Part shown: positions 46,597-58,974 of the stretch, piece by piece | Layout of the letters: each line of letters starts with the position of its first letter | Numbering within the stretch: the stretch's first letter is position 1 | NCBI RefSeq assembly: GCF_003573695.1 | Contig: NC_039368.1 | Span: forward strand, 78,630,374 to 78,694,373 | Direction: 5' to 3' | From: Papaver somniferum | Lineage: Eukaryota; Streptophyta; Magnoliopsida; Ranunculales; Papaveraceae | DNA: 64,000 nt | Translations under genes and position numbers: made by a program | Notes under the pieces: model-generated | Databases searched by the model: none | Seen by the model: only the letters and a program-made list of their open reading frames with translations | Told to the model about the DNA's origin: nothing

Positions 46597-48379
46597 GTTA
46601 TATGGTGTAACACTTAATCTAATAAAATAGACATCAATTTTTGATTTCTTTCAATGATTGTACTGGTCTATTATGAATAAAATTATTTGATTTATAATTT
46701 CTCTTGTGATAGTTTTCGGTTTACATAGCCTGTGCTTGAATGCTTTTATCTTATTGCTATGTATGTTTATGGGATGTTTGATTTCGGTTTTCTAACCTTG
46801 ATATTCGATCTCATAATGTTTTGAGCCCTTATGGTTCGAGTGACTTTTGGATTTAGCAGGATTAAGTTCTAGCCCCCATGTTGGTAGGCTTTATCAAAGA
46901 ATCATGAGGGGTTCTGTTAGAAAAAGTATGTGAAAAAGTCATAATATGTTGAAACGATTTTGGTTTAGCATAAGAGCATATGTATTTCGACGGTTTTCAA
47001 CTTTTGCTTGCAATTGTTAAAACCGATTTTCAACCTTTCTCTGGTAAAGGTTGGTTGTTGTTATTATTTTGTTTCGCATAAGGATGACAACATGATGATA
47101 TTTCGATATCAATTCTCCCTGGACGAAGATGCAAACATATTGGAGAAGTGGATGCAAAATTTGAGGTAACGAGTTTGTTAGTTAATCGTTTTCCCGTTTA
47201 AGAAAAGCCTGAGTTTATTTCATATATATTTATTGCTTTTGCTTAACAAAATTTCGGTACAATTGATGTTTATTACATTATTTGTGTATGGATGTGTGTG
47301 TGATTCAATTGTTTCAGGTTAAGAAAAACTATTGTTATCTTTCTTTATTATGTGGGATGAATTGTTTAGGCTTACAAAATTTCGGTGCAATTGCGGTGCT
47401 TTAATGTCTATGTTGTTTCAATTGCTTCCGGTTGAGGTGAATAATTATGCAAGTTGATTTATTTGGTTTGTATGAATTATTTATGGCTTAACGAAAGAAA
47501 AGGTTTACAGGATGAGTTGTTTAGTCCAATTCGATTTCGGATAAGAGAAACTAAGTTAATGCTGATCTTAATTAGACTTATCGAAGTGAGGTTTCGGTTA
47601 TTCAAGTCTAATCGAATGCCTAAACAAGAAATTCAAGTTAACTAACCTAGTACTTGTTTTGTTTAAAATTGAAAGGTCTAAATTTATGGATAATTAGAAT
47701 CTGATGAGAAAAATAGAGTTATCTTTATTTTGTTCTTATCGAATAAGTGATTTTTTTTGTACAATCGGTTTAGTAAAGGAACTAAGGAGTTAGTTGATTT
47801 TTGGTTTGCTAAATTAAAATGGGAAAATTGTTTCGGACAATTGTTTCCTTGGTAACATATCAAAATAAAACTACTTGTAGTTTCGGTTTTTGATTTGGTT
47901 ATCAGAAATGGTGTGTGGAACCCTCGTGCTTAACTCTACAGGTTGCAAGTATAATTTGAGATTTGTAAGATTATTTCGGTTTGTCCTTTATTTTTTCGTT
48001 TCTTTGTCATTTTGTGACAAAAATGGGGAGAAATATATGGAGTAAACAAGTGATAGTCTCATTTATTTTATATTGATTGATATCAATAAGGAAGAGAACA
48101 TTGGTACTTAAACGTTTATCTAAACGAAAGGGTGAAAGCACAGACTAAGGGGAGTAACATATCATTAATTGGTATAACAAAGACGTGCGTATTGAAAATT
48201 TACCTATCTCACCTTTAGGGGGAGTATTATCTTTGTTATTATAATGTCAACATCGACATTTTTAAGAATTGAATGTATGCAGATTACTGTGTTGTTGAAT
48301 TTAGGAATCAAGCGTATGTGTAATGAATTCTTGTAATTTGTTTATCCATATGATGTAAGAGTTTTGTTACTAAAATTCA
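46597..48379 (+). other. Non-coding 3' internal part of element C
   Basis: This AT-rich stretch is collinear with 21611-23400 of element N (opposite strand). Short frames (for example 47454-47645) have no counterpart text in N and show no domain. No integrase, RT or RNase H motif is present. Confidence 0.65.
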
Positions 48380-48391
48380 CAAAGGGGAAAT
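48379..48391 (+). other. Polypurine tract of element C
   Basis: ACAAAGGGGAAATTG lies directly before the 3' LTR start (TGCTAGAGC, mutated from TGTTAGAGC). It is similar to the tract of element A. Confidence 0.8.
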
Positions 48392-50064
48392 TGCTAGAGC
48401 ATAGCTCGGTTGAACCCACCAAGCGTTGGTATGTCAAGTTTGGTTGTCATATTTTAGTGATTCAAAACTCATGTTAAGAGTCGCTTGATTATGTACTAGA
48501 GTCAACTTCGTATATGTTAGCTTGAAAGTATTAGGATATGAGACTTTACAAGTATTGCGAAGACTTGAAGATGTGAATAAGTAAGGAGCTACAACGACAA
48601 TATCATCCTTCCACTTAAGGTTAGTGATATTTGACTTGAACCGTTTCATTCCCTAACGTATCTTTCAAGTCGTGCATTTGAAATCAAAACTGTGAAGCAT
48701 GATTGAACTCTAGATAGACATAGTATTAAGGAATACAATACGAGGTTTATTGCTTAACCATTAAACTTTGTAGATAAGACATCGACATAATCGTTTAAAT
48801 TCTATTGTGATTATGTATGGGTATGAGGTGAGGATTTCATCCTAGGGAACAATGTTTTACATGTGTTCTAAGGAAGTAAATTCATGAACTTGGTTTGTGA
48901 ATCGAAAAGGAAATTGCCAGGTGTTATTGGTATTGTTATTCGTTGCATATCTTGTGAACAACCAATATGTGTGATTAGTATAACCGGTCATGACTTGTTT
49001 GTGTTCTTGGTAAAACTATTCACCAAGACCTGACTTATGTATTGGTATGATTTTTATTAGTGAAATCGATCTTAAGTAATCACTTGAGATGGTATGATCG
49101 AGTGTGTGAGTTTATGTTTGACCAAATGCGACGGACCGGAAAATTATGCCTTTGGCGCGTTTCCCCGCAGGCCGTAACTTCCTCGATGCGCCATGATGAT
49201 ACTACGATCCGAGCCTCAAGGCTAGGCAAATGCACGTCCATCTGCCCTTGCAAGCATGCTCGTGGAGCATGATGCAGCTAACTTAGCTTCCACACCATTC
49301 CAAACTTACCCTTGTCCGCAAAAGTGTATAAGACTATAAGTCCAACGCCAATGCATCTTGCATGCATCACTTCAACGTAGGGAATTCATCACTGAATTTC
49401 CCATCTAGCTGAACAACCATCATACCGCCGAGTCTTATCCAGGCATAAGCATTGGAGTTTGGCATAGGCCGCACCAAGACCTTGCCATTCCCTACCTTAC
49501 CTCGCGTACCAACTCTTTGTATCTTGGTGGAAGTATGAGCATACACTTGCTGGCATGCAACTAAGCCTCATCAAGCATGTTCGCAATCATCTCTTACATC
49601 GAGCTACCGAGCTTAGATGATATGAGGGACCAACGTGCTGGACCGGCAATACTGCAACTCATTGTGGCTACCTACGTACCCTTCCCTACTCTAAAGGAAT
49701 CAAGCACAGACAGCAATTCATCCTCGAATGGACAAGCAACTTATTCCAACTCATTTACAAGGATGTAGCCTAGCAAAAATGGTAATGGCCTGGTCCGTAT
49801 AGGCCGTTCCTTCATGATGCACAATGATTATGCATCATCGGGTCCGCAACATGTCATAGTGATGCTTAAGCATCAAATGCCCTCTTCGAAAGGCTACGCA
49901 ACTATAAATGAGCCTTAGGCATCATTTATACTCTTCCGGCTAATCTATGAAGCTTACTTGGCACATAGTCCGCATATGCACCTTTAACCAACTACCCCTC
50001 CATATATATGTCTTAATGGAATTTCTACAAGTTAGAATTAGGGACCAAAATGACATGCCTGATT

Positions 50065-50315
50065 TACTGTTCATCACAATGATTGTGTGCAATTATTGCG
50101 CACCACTCATTCTGACTATTCGCACTGGCTATTACACAATGATTGTGCAACACTGGTTCTTGCTATCGCATAATGATCGCGCGATATTCTCTCTGGTGCA
50201 TTGCTTAATGATTGTGCAATGATCTCTGGGCCAGCCCTCTCTGGCCTGATGCACAATGATTGTGTAGCATTGGCTTTAAGCCAATAGCCTTCATAATGCG
50301 CAATGATTACGATGT
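50065..50315. repeat. Palindromic CACAATGATTGTG array in left LTR of D
   Basis: About six units centred on CACAATGATTGTG or a variant (GCATAATGATCGCGCGA, GCGCAATGATTACG), spaced 30-50 bases. The other LTR carries the same array at 53155-53385, and solo LTR E carries it at 59885-60095. Confidence 0.8.
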
Positions 50316-50529
50316 AAGCTCAAGGTCACCTACCCAACTGGCCTAATGCATCAAGATGATGCAAGATTGGACTTTTTCCAATATACCTACGCGATGTGCC
50401 TTACTTGGCACCAAATATTGTCTCTTGGACAAACGCATCTTACTACCCAAAGAAGCATTGCATGAAGCTTCATCTTGGGCCATGTCGTATCTTTTTAGCA
50501 TGCGCCATGCCGAAAACACTGGTGTTACA

Positions 50530-52250
50530 TTATTCACCCCTTTAAAGAATTTCGTCCCCGAAATTCAAAACAAAAAATATTGTAGACAAATCTTTGGTTT
50601 GGATTTCCTGAGTAAGAGGCTCATACCAGATGCTCAGAAATCACAGGTTTCTTCAAGTTACCGTGAACAACAATTTAGACCTTCTGAGCAACCGTCCCAT
50701 GATGAGCACGCAAGTGTGACGCATTTTCACCCATCATTTCATATACAGGCACCTAACAAATGGATAGAGGCACCCTCTTCTTCTTCATTTGAAACAGATT
50801 CAGATAATTTATGGGAGATCTCAAAGATTTAAGGAAAAGATATCTTCTTGCCTATTATACAGGAAGTTTTCATATCTTGAAGTTAAAAGAGATAATATAT
50901 TGATGAGTTTGATTTTATTGAAAAGGAGAAAGAAAATCTGTGGTTATATTTATAAATAAAAAAAGATAATATCGCCAGGATTTTATTCTAGAAAATAGAG
51001 GAAGATGTCTGATAAATGGAGAAAGAAATTATTCCTGAGATATCTTTCATTAAAGAGAAGATCTGGTGGAGTTACGGAAGAAAATTTTGAAAAGATGTTT
51101 GAGTAATGGGTTGTTGTGTATAAATAGGGTGCTAATAGGACCAAACAGGCATCCAGAGAGGGGGGAGTTTTGGAAGAGCAAAATAGTTGCGTTTAATTTT
51201 TCTTCATTTTCACCATTGTAAACACTTTTCGAGCAATAAAATAATCTTTGAAGAGTGTCTACAACATGATGAGCTAGACCCCTGCACTGGGTCGACGGAG
51301 GAATCCGAATTTCATACATGGGTAAATTTATTTATTTTTCTATTTTACTTTTGCACTAACTAAAATAGAATTATGATTTGAATTAATTAGTTATCATTTT
51401 ATTTTATGGGTCATGCTTGCTTGGATGTTTGATGTCCCATGCTTACAATTTATAACTAATATTTTGAGAATCTACTTTGGCAAAAATAAGAGTCCATGTT
51501 ATTTTATTTACTAAGCGATAATTATTGAGAATAAATAATTGATCCTTATGATATGAATTCGGTAGAATCCTAGTCTCAGTAACTCTCGCCTTTGTTTATT
51601 ATTTTCATTAAATCTTTAAATTTAATCTTCACAAGTCTTAGAGTTCGAATCCTTATTTACAAAAACGATTAAAAATCACATCATCTCATACCGCCTGCCC
51701 AGGAATCCAAAAGTGCCCACAACAATACCAAGAATCGCAATTGGCCAGTGCCAAAAGGATATCTCGACCAGGTATCCTAGATAGCATCCCATACTACTAC
51801 CCAGGAATCCCTAAGGTTCACAAGTTGAAAGGTGTCATCGAAATGACAAGATTTTAGCACAATACCGTGTGGAACAGTTTCCAGTTTCCCACCTTCCCTG
51901 ACGGTCATCCAGGTTTCCACTCGTAAGTGGGATGCTAGCCTGGCTTGACAACGCACACCCTTGTCCAGTGCCAACGTGTGGGGATGATCAGTCCCATTTT
52001 CTACCTGCCGTACCAGACGGTCTTCCGGATATCCACTCGTAAGTGGGGTGCCACTTAGGCCAGGAAAACTCACAACACTTCCACAAGCTTAACTTGATTC
52101 GCAAGTAACTGACATATCAATTATAGAATCTTTCCGCATTAAAGTTGGCCTACTCTCCAACTTTATCTTCCTTTGAAAGAGAAATACTCGTTTGACGAGT
52201 CCACTCCGCACAGTCCCTAGTGTTTTCTTGGAACTTTCTCTGATACCAAC
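50530..52250 (-). other. Internal region of element D, non-coding
   Basis: Next to the left LTR is the polypurine tract. A stretch at 51110-51320 has, on the plus strand, TATAAATAGGG, then AATAAAATAATC 130 bases later, then GTGTCTACAACATG. This is the layout of a promoter plus polyadenylation signal as in an LTR, or a captured gene leader. At 51888-52075 a block containing CCACTCGTAAGTGG(G) occurs twice about 115 bases apart and creates the 98-codon minus frame at 51777-52073. I see no gag, protease or RT text. Confidence 0.6.
52232..52250 (-). other. Primer-binding site of element D
   Basis: The minus strand reads GTTGGTATCAGAGAAAG at the LTR border. The first 12 matching bases fit initiator-Met tRNA. 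Confidence 0.85.
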
Positions 52251-55200
52251 TGTGACAGACCGGGAAATTACGCCTTTGGCGCGTTGCTCCGCAGATCGTA
52301 ACTTCCCCGATGCTCCATGATGATGCTACAATCCGGGCCTCAAGGCTAGGAAAATACATGTCCATCTCCCCTTGCAAGCCTGATCGTGGAGCATGATGCA
52401 GCTAACTTAGCTTCCACACCGTTCCAAACTTACCCTTGTCCGCAAAAGGGTATAAGGATATGAGGCCAAGGCCAATGCAAATGCATCTTGCATGCATCAC
52501 CTCAACGTAAGGAATTCATCACTGAATTTCCCATCTAGCTGAGCAACCGTCATACCGCCGAGTCTTATCCAGGCATAAGCGTTGGACTTTGGCATATGCC
52601 GCACAAGCCCTCGCCATTCCCTACCTTACCTCGCGTACCAACTCTTTTTATCTTGATAGGAAGTATGAGCATCCACTTGTTGGCATGCAACTAAGCCTCG
52701 TCAAGCATGAACGCAATCATCTATTGTATCGAGCTACCTAGCTTAGTTGCGGCTTCCGACGTACCCTTCCCTACTCTAAAGGTATCAATCAAAGACCTTA
52801 GTTCATCCTCGAAGGGACAAGCAACTTATTCCAACTCATTTGCAAGACTGTATCCTAACAAAAATGGTAATGGCCTGGTCCGTATAGGCCGTTTCATCAT
52901 GATGCACAATGATTATGCATCATCGGGTCCGCGACATGGCATAGTGATGCTTAAGCATCAAATGCCCTCTTCGAAAGGCTACGCAACTATAAATGAGCCT
53001 TAGGCATCATTTATACTCTTCCGGCTAAGCTATGAAGCTTACTTGGCACATAGTCCGCATATGCACCTTTAACCAACTACCCCTCCCTATATATGTCTTA
53101 ATGGAATTTATACAAGTTAGAATTAGGAACCAAAATGACATGCCTTCTTCACCGTTCATCGCAATGATTGCGCGCCACTCGTTCTGGTTATTCATACTGG
53201 CTGTTGCACAATCATTGTGCAACACCGGTTCTTTCTGTCGCGCAATGATCGCGCGACATTCTCTCTGGTGTATTGTGTAATGATTGTGCAATACTCTCTG
53301 GGCCAGCCTTCTCTGGCCTGATGCACAATGATTGTGCAGTATTGGCTTTAAGACAATAACCTTCATAATGCGCAATGATTACGCTATAAGCTCAAAGCCA
53401 CCTACCCAACTGTCCTAATGCATCTAGATGATGCAAGACTGGATTTTTTACAATATGCCTACATGATGTGCCTTACTTGGCACCAAATATTGGCCCTTGT
53501 CCAAAAGCATCTTACTATGCAAATAAGCTTTGTATGAAGCTTTATCTTGGGCCATGGCGCATCTTTTTAGCATGCGCCATGCCAAAAACACTGGGTGTTA
53601 CACCAAATATGGGTAAAGGGGAACCGATCCTAGTAAGAGGTGCAATACATCACAAAGGGGAATCGATCCTTGTATGTTGTGCAGCAAGTTTATAGAAGAA
53701 AGAGGAACCGATCACATGGACATGTGCAACACGTTTTTAGGCAAAGGGGAACCGATCCTATGGATATGTGCAACACATATAAGTTAGGTACCATATATAT
53801 ATATATATATATATATGGGAAACCGATCCTAGTACCTAGTCAACCAATTTTTAGAAAGCTAGTGTGACTAAGCACAATACTCACATGGAGGTAGAAGCAA
53901 AACTTGTTTTGGTAGAACCTTTACACCCATGTTTTGTGATTGAGTGTTCTTAATCAATCGCATAGTTCTTGAAAGTCAGATGAACCAATTCTAAACTTGT
54001 TTGGAAGTGTGGGAAATCGGTTTCAAGGTTGTAAGTATGAAAGAGGACTTACAAAGTAAGGATGTCGACATACTTTGAACACGTGCTGTGAATGTTAATC
54101 TTTAATTGTTCAAAGTTATTCCTTAATAGCTAAGGGAAGAGAATCCCAGGATCGAAACATAAATAAATTAAGAATCTTTCAATTAAGGTTATTAATTTCA
54201 TTTTTAGGAAAATAAGATTAGTAATATGCATTTACTAATTAGAGATTTTCCAAGAGATTTAGATAATTATTTTTGGATAGAGCATTTCCAGGAATTATGA
54301 AAACCGAATTTATGCCTTAATGAATATCTTGAGAATATTTTCGGTTTTGGAAATTCCTTGGTCTCCAAACTTCCTTGTCTATAAATATTGAAGTTTGCAC
54401 TTCTAGCAAGGTAATCCTTCGTAACAGCAAACTACCTCTTGTTGTGCTGCTACTGGTGAAGCCGCCTATTCGGAGAGGAGAGTAACCTAATTAGGCGAAA
54501 TCTCTTACGGCCGCTCGTTTTAAAGTCTTCTTTGGGATTGAGAAGCTCTATTAGTACCGTTGGTGGGAAACTAGATAATTGCGGTTTTTCTTTTGTTTTC
54601 GATTGATTTGATTGACTAACGGTGGTTGAACTTTGATTGCACCTAGTTTTTTTATGCTTGAGGATCTTCTCTTCTGATATAAGATTCACTCAAACTAGTT
54701 CATAGTTTCGGCAGGGATCTTTAGAATGTTGTTAGTTCTAAAGACGATCTTGTGATAATCCATTGTTAACAGACTCCATTCTGTGAGTGATTGATCACAA
54801 GAGATTCAAGTGATTATGTGCAGGTATTTATTGAAGATATAAGAAGATAGTGAAGATTTCTGATTTGAGATTCATAATCTTTGGTGTGCACAATACTTGT
54901 TTCCGTAAAAAGAAGATCCAACTATAATCGGTTTTATCCATGTGATATAATTGGATTGATTAGCTGAGTATATCGGCATCAACACAATTCTTTGGATTAA
55001 GAGTGTTGATTGCAAAATCTTAACGATTACTTTGGTAATTGAACATAAGATAGATCTAAGAACCTGACGAATGAGTTTATGTTAAGATAAACAGAAGAGC
55101 CTTTGTCCAACTCATATCACTTGGTTGAAGAGAGTTGATAGCAAACAGATTTCTTGTTCCTTTACTGTTTGGAATACGAACAAAAGGAATTGTTCCAAGT

Positions 55201-55706
55201 ATGTGACTTATTCATAAGTTGGAGGCGTGGGAATACATAAGGAACTAGGTGAACTACATGTTTAGTTGCTTGGTATCAACTATACGAAGTGGGTTTAATT
55301 TTGTGTAGCGGCTTAATCCTTAGAGTATTTAATTCTGTACAAGGTCCCGGGGTTTTTCTGCATTTGCGGTTTCCTCGTTAACAAAATCTTGTTGTGTCAT
55401 TTACTTTTATTTTTCGCATTCTAATTGTTTTATTATAATTAAAGTAAATTACACAAAACGTTAATTCCTATTTACTTGATAAGTGATCCCATTGTGTTTG
55501 GTTAAGTCCGAACCTTTTTATCAAGTAAAAATACTTCGTTGTTGTATTGTCTCAATCTCGTATCCATAGACGATCACACGAAGTGTGAACCGATTAGTTT
55601 CATTGTCTCAACCCAGTCCATAGACAATCACTTTCGGAGAAAGGACTTATAGGTAGGAAAAGTTTTAGATTGAGATATATTTGGGTACCCTCATCTTTTC
55701 AGAAAA

Positions 55707-56461
55707 TTAAAGAAGATTTGAAGACAAGAAGACTTTTTGGGTTCATAATCTTTGGTGTGCACAATACTTGTTTCAGTTGGAAAGGGATCCAACTATAATC
55801 GGTTTATCTTTGTGATAGATTGGATTGATTAGTTGAGTAGATCGGCATCAATACACTTCTTTGTGATTAACAGTGTTGATTGCATAGTCTAACAATTACT
55901 TCGGTATTTGTTGAGAGATTGATCTAAGGACCCGACAAAGGAGTTTATTGGTTAAACGGAAGAACCTTTGTCAAACTCAAATCACGTTGTTTGAAAAGAG
56001 TTGTCACCAAACAGATTTGTTGTTCCTTTACTGTTTGGAGTACAAATCAAAGGAATTGTTCCAAGTGTGTGACTTATTATTGGAGGCGCAGGGATACTGA
56101 GGAAACTAGGTGAACTATAGGTTTATTTGCTTGGTCTCAACTGTACGAAGTTGGTTTTATTTTGTATATCGGCTTAATTCTGAGAGTATTCAATTCTGGA
56201 CTAGGTCCCGGGGTTTTTCTCCATTTGCGGTTTTCTCGTTAACAAAACCTTGTTGTGTCATTTACTTTTATTTTACGCAATTATAATTGTTGTTATTATA
56301 ATTTAAAATAAATTATACAAACGTTAATTCCTATTTTACTTGATAGTCAATCCCTAGATTTTGGTTAAGTCTGAACCTATTATCAAGTAAACATACTTCG
56401 TTTTTGTATTGTCTCGATCTTGTATCCATAGTCAATCGCACAAGTTAACTTGTTGTGGTAT
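55707..56461 (+). repeat. Element B solo LTR, middle part
   Basis: This continues LTR B after C and matches 43945-44680 of the C LTR, including the GTTTTCTCGTTAACAAAACC block near 56230. It is interrupted at 56461 by E. Confidence 0.88.
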
Positions 56462-57215
56462 TGTAATACCTTGTGTTTTATCATGGTGCATGCTAAAATA
56501 TGCGTCATGGCCCAGTATGAAGCTTCATTCAAAGATTCCATTGCTTGGTAAGAAGTAGATTGGCTTAAGGCCAATATCGTGCCAAAATGGCGCATTATGT
56601 TTGGAATTTGTCTAAGGGCCAAATCTCGCACCAAAAGATGCATAAGGCCAGTTGGGTTGATACGTATTGATCTTTATACCTTGGTAGCTATTACTATCAA
56701 GGAGAAATTCGGATAATAATAGACGAGAAACTTAGAAAACATAACACAAGTAGTAGTTCGAAGAAAATATCTTCTCTAGATTATGAACAAGAAAACAATT
56801 ACAATTCTCTCTTTGTTACGCTCACAATCTCTCTAAACAGTGGATCAACCTTAAACTGTTTGCTAGCTTGCACAAGTATTGTTCCAAGCTTCTCCTAGGT
56901 TTTTTGTACCTAGTATCTGTGTCTAGGTGCATCAATATCAAGAACACACCAACTAGATGTGTTTAGTTATGAGCTAAACATCTCTATTTATAGGCTTGGT
57001 TTGGTTTCCCAAACCTCTTAAGAATCTATTTCCTTTTGTAGGACTAATTCCTTTTCTAGGTATATTACCTAAACTAAGAATACTTCTCAAAAAAAATACT
57101 CCTTCCTAAACTAGGAATTTATCCTAAACAAGGAATCTTTCCTAGAATAGGATTATATACTCAATTCGTCTTGAGGATCACTAGTTCCCAGGGAAAGGAA
57201 GATACACATGTATCA

Positions 57216-57250
57216 TCCCCCCCCCCCCCCTCAAGAACTTGAACTCCTGT
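57216..57250 (-). other. Poly-G polypurine tract of element F
   Basis: Directly beside the left LTR the plus strand has a C homopolymer of about 14 bases, so the minus strand reads CTTGAGGGGGGGG... before the LTR. This is the polypurine tract position. The length of the homopolymer may be affected by sequencing error. Confidence 0.7.
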
Positions 57251-57438
57251 GAAAGTTATATTTGTAGGTTAGTGAACTCGTGAGTTCCTTTCACCATGCT
57301 GAACCATCTCTCTTTGTCGGGAACTTGACCTTGACATCTACTTAGGAAAGCCTTGTTCTCTTCCTGGCGTGTCTTTGTCGCTCTTTGATCCATAATGCAA
57401 TCTTATTCGAGTGATTCTTCTCTATCAAACCACAAGTC

Positions 57439-57942
57439 TTACACATGTGGAAAGATCATCTTGTCATCTCCATCATCATCTAGTAATGGTGGTCCAAACA
57501 TACTTAACCTTCTTAGGTTTTCTTCTTGTTGTTTGATAATATAATCCAAACTAACTCTACTCGGCTTCTCGTCAAGATAACGGGTCACAAGGAGAATGAA
57601 TTTTGTACTAGCATTCACCAACCGTTTAGCCTAAGTGGTTGTAATCAAGCTTGCTCCCTCAAGAGGAGAGTCAATAGCTCGTATTACAAAAGTTCTCCCA
57701 TCTTTTGTAAGGGTATACTTCTGCTCCCTCCTATGTAAAACCGCTTCTCGATCCCATAAGTAAGGACTACCAAGTATAAATTTACAAACATCCAATGGAA
57801 CCACGTCGCATGTAACCTCGTCAATGTATGACTCATCAAAAGCAAACTTGAACGTGCACTGCTCTGCAACCTGTAGACCACCTTCCTTTTGAAGCCACCC
57901 TAAAGGATAGGGTTTCGGATGTTTGAAAGTCTTCAAACCCAA
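57439..57942 (-). pseudogene. Protease-distal region (element F)
   Basis: The minus strand reads GLKTFKHPKPYPLGWLQKEG, QCTFKFAFDESYIDEVTCDV, then VPLDVCKFILGSPYLWDREA. The last piece is the usual C-terminal motif of retropepsin-like domains in plant gypsy polyproteins (DVC...LGSPYL). After a stop near 57630 a short frame, MVNASTKFILLVTRYLDEKP, ends at 57439. Nothing of RT follows, and the LTR is reached within about 220 bases. Confidence 0.75.
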
Positions 57943-58370
57943 CTTCTGTACAAAGAATGTGAAAGTAAATTCTTCTGACTTCCCGGGTCAATAACAACAT
58001 CTATTAGTGTTGTCTTAACCTGCATCTTAACCGTGAAGAGTCGTTCCTTAGGATCGTCTTTTGTAAGTTCTTGCACGCCTCCTGCCATTAGAGAGAGATT
58101 TTGATTAGATTCTGTTAGTCCTTGGACTTCTTTTGGAACTCGTGCGACTAGTGTTGCCATCATGGCTTCTTTCTTCTGCAACCCTTTTGGTTTTAGATTA
58201 GGATAATTCATCCAACACTTGTCAACAACATTCCATGTTTGTCTGCAATGGGTGCAAGACAAACCTTCCTTGTCACTTGACTTCCCTTCTTCTTTGCTGC
58301 TTTCATCTCCTATAGCGACGAAACTTCCAGACTTCCCTTTGACGTTTCCCTCAACATCATTTTTCTTCAT
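57933..58370 (-). pseudogene. Zinc knuckle and aspartic protease start (element F)
   Basis: The frame contains CTHCRQTWNVVDKCW, a CX2CX4HX4C knuckle in which the His is Asn and a Gly is Trp. It then reads QVKTTLIDVVIDPGSQKNLL: DPGS-x-x-N is the retropepsin active-site strand of Ty3/gypsy proteins, with Pro where Ser/Thr is usual. It overlaps the next frame (to 57942) by a frameshift near 57940. Confidence 0.8.
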
Positions 58371-58452
58371 CCTGCCTTCAATAGCATTAGCTTTTATACT
58401 TGCTTAGGAGATAACATCCACCGTAAAAATCTTCAAATCCTTTTGTATATAC

Positions 58453-58942
58453 TCATGGAACCCGGAAATATATTTCATATAGATAACATAATCTCCCAAG
58501 TCTAGATCCAAAATCATAGCTTGATTCTGAAATTCCGAAGTATACTCTTGTGGTTTGGTTGTAATTCTGCTTCAAGTTGTACCACTTGAACCATCTCTCC
58601 TCAAGGTAGCCAACCGGATAAAATTGTTTCCTTACAACTTCCTTGAATCTTTTCCACGACAATGCTCCCTTACTTAGGTTTTGTCTTTGATAAACTTTCT
58701 ACCAGGTTAGATCATGCTTTTGTAGCTTCAATGTTGCGAAAGCAATCTTTTCCTTTGAACCATATTCAAATAAAGAAAAATACGTCTCTAGACGTTCAAT
58801 CCAATCATCCAATTTTTCTACATCGACACTTCCATCGTAAAGTGGAATATCAACACGAAAATCAATTTTCATATTCTTACCATGAGGTTTAGTTGAAGTA
58901 GGAATTTTAAGAAACTCACTTTTCTTCTTTTTGTCATCCTCA

Positions 58943-58974
<32 letters not shown>

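Larger units (their letters stand above)
49127..53602 (-). mobile_element. Element D: non-autonomous Ty3/gypsy-like LTR element
   Basis: It is flanked by CCAAA at 49122-49126 and CCAAA at 53603-53607, a perfect TSD in the 3' LTR of C. LTRs are 49127-50529 and 52251-53602, with minus-strand ends TGTAACACC... and ...CGGTC(T/C)GTC(A/G)CA. The minus-strand primer-binding site GTTGGTATCAGAGAAAG abuts the right LTR. The tract AAAGGGGTGAATA at the left, preceded by GGACGAAATTC, is typical of Ty3/gypsy 3' ends. The 1.72-kb interior has no gag or pol domain, so the element cannot move on its own. Frames in its LTRs (49060, 49577, 49947, 50356, 52707, 53032) are shadows of repeats. Confidence 0.9.
41983..55701 (+). 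mobile_element. Element C: non-autonomous LTR retrotransposon, full length
   Basis: It is inserted in LTR B with GAAGA at 41978-41982 and GAAAA at 55702-55706 (one change). The 5' LTR is 41983-44822, the internal region 44823-48391 and the 3' LTR 48392-55701, the last interrupted by D. The internal region is 3.57 kb with gag-like frames only and no pol domain. It is a second copy of the family of element N. It contains the longest open frame of the window (264 codons). Confidence 0.93.
48392..55701 (+). repeat. 3' LTR of element C, interrupted by D
   Basis: Parts are 48392-49126 and 53608-55701, about 2.83 kb in total. It has the five-unit array at 53615-53845, TATAAAT at 54380-54386 and the conserved GTTTCCTCGTTAACAAAATC block near 55370. 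It ends ACCCTCATCTTTTCA. An AT dinucleotide run at about 53792-53814 has expanded relative to the 5' LTR. Confidence 0.92.

Noticed and set aside
49060..50832. Several frames of 60-158 codons in the left part of element D
   Set aside because: Most repeat in the other LTR of D with stops and phase changes. The 158-codon frame crosses the LTR-interior border on the wrong strand for the element.
50870..51340. Integrated pararetrovirus promoter
   Set aside because: TATA and AATAAA spacing is compatible, but no viral coding domain or virus-type priming site follows. An LTR remnant or captured leader explains it equally well.
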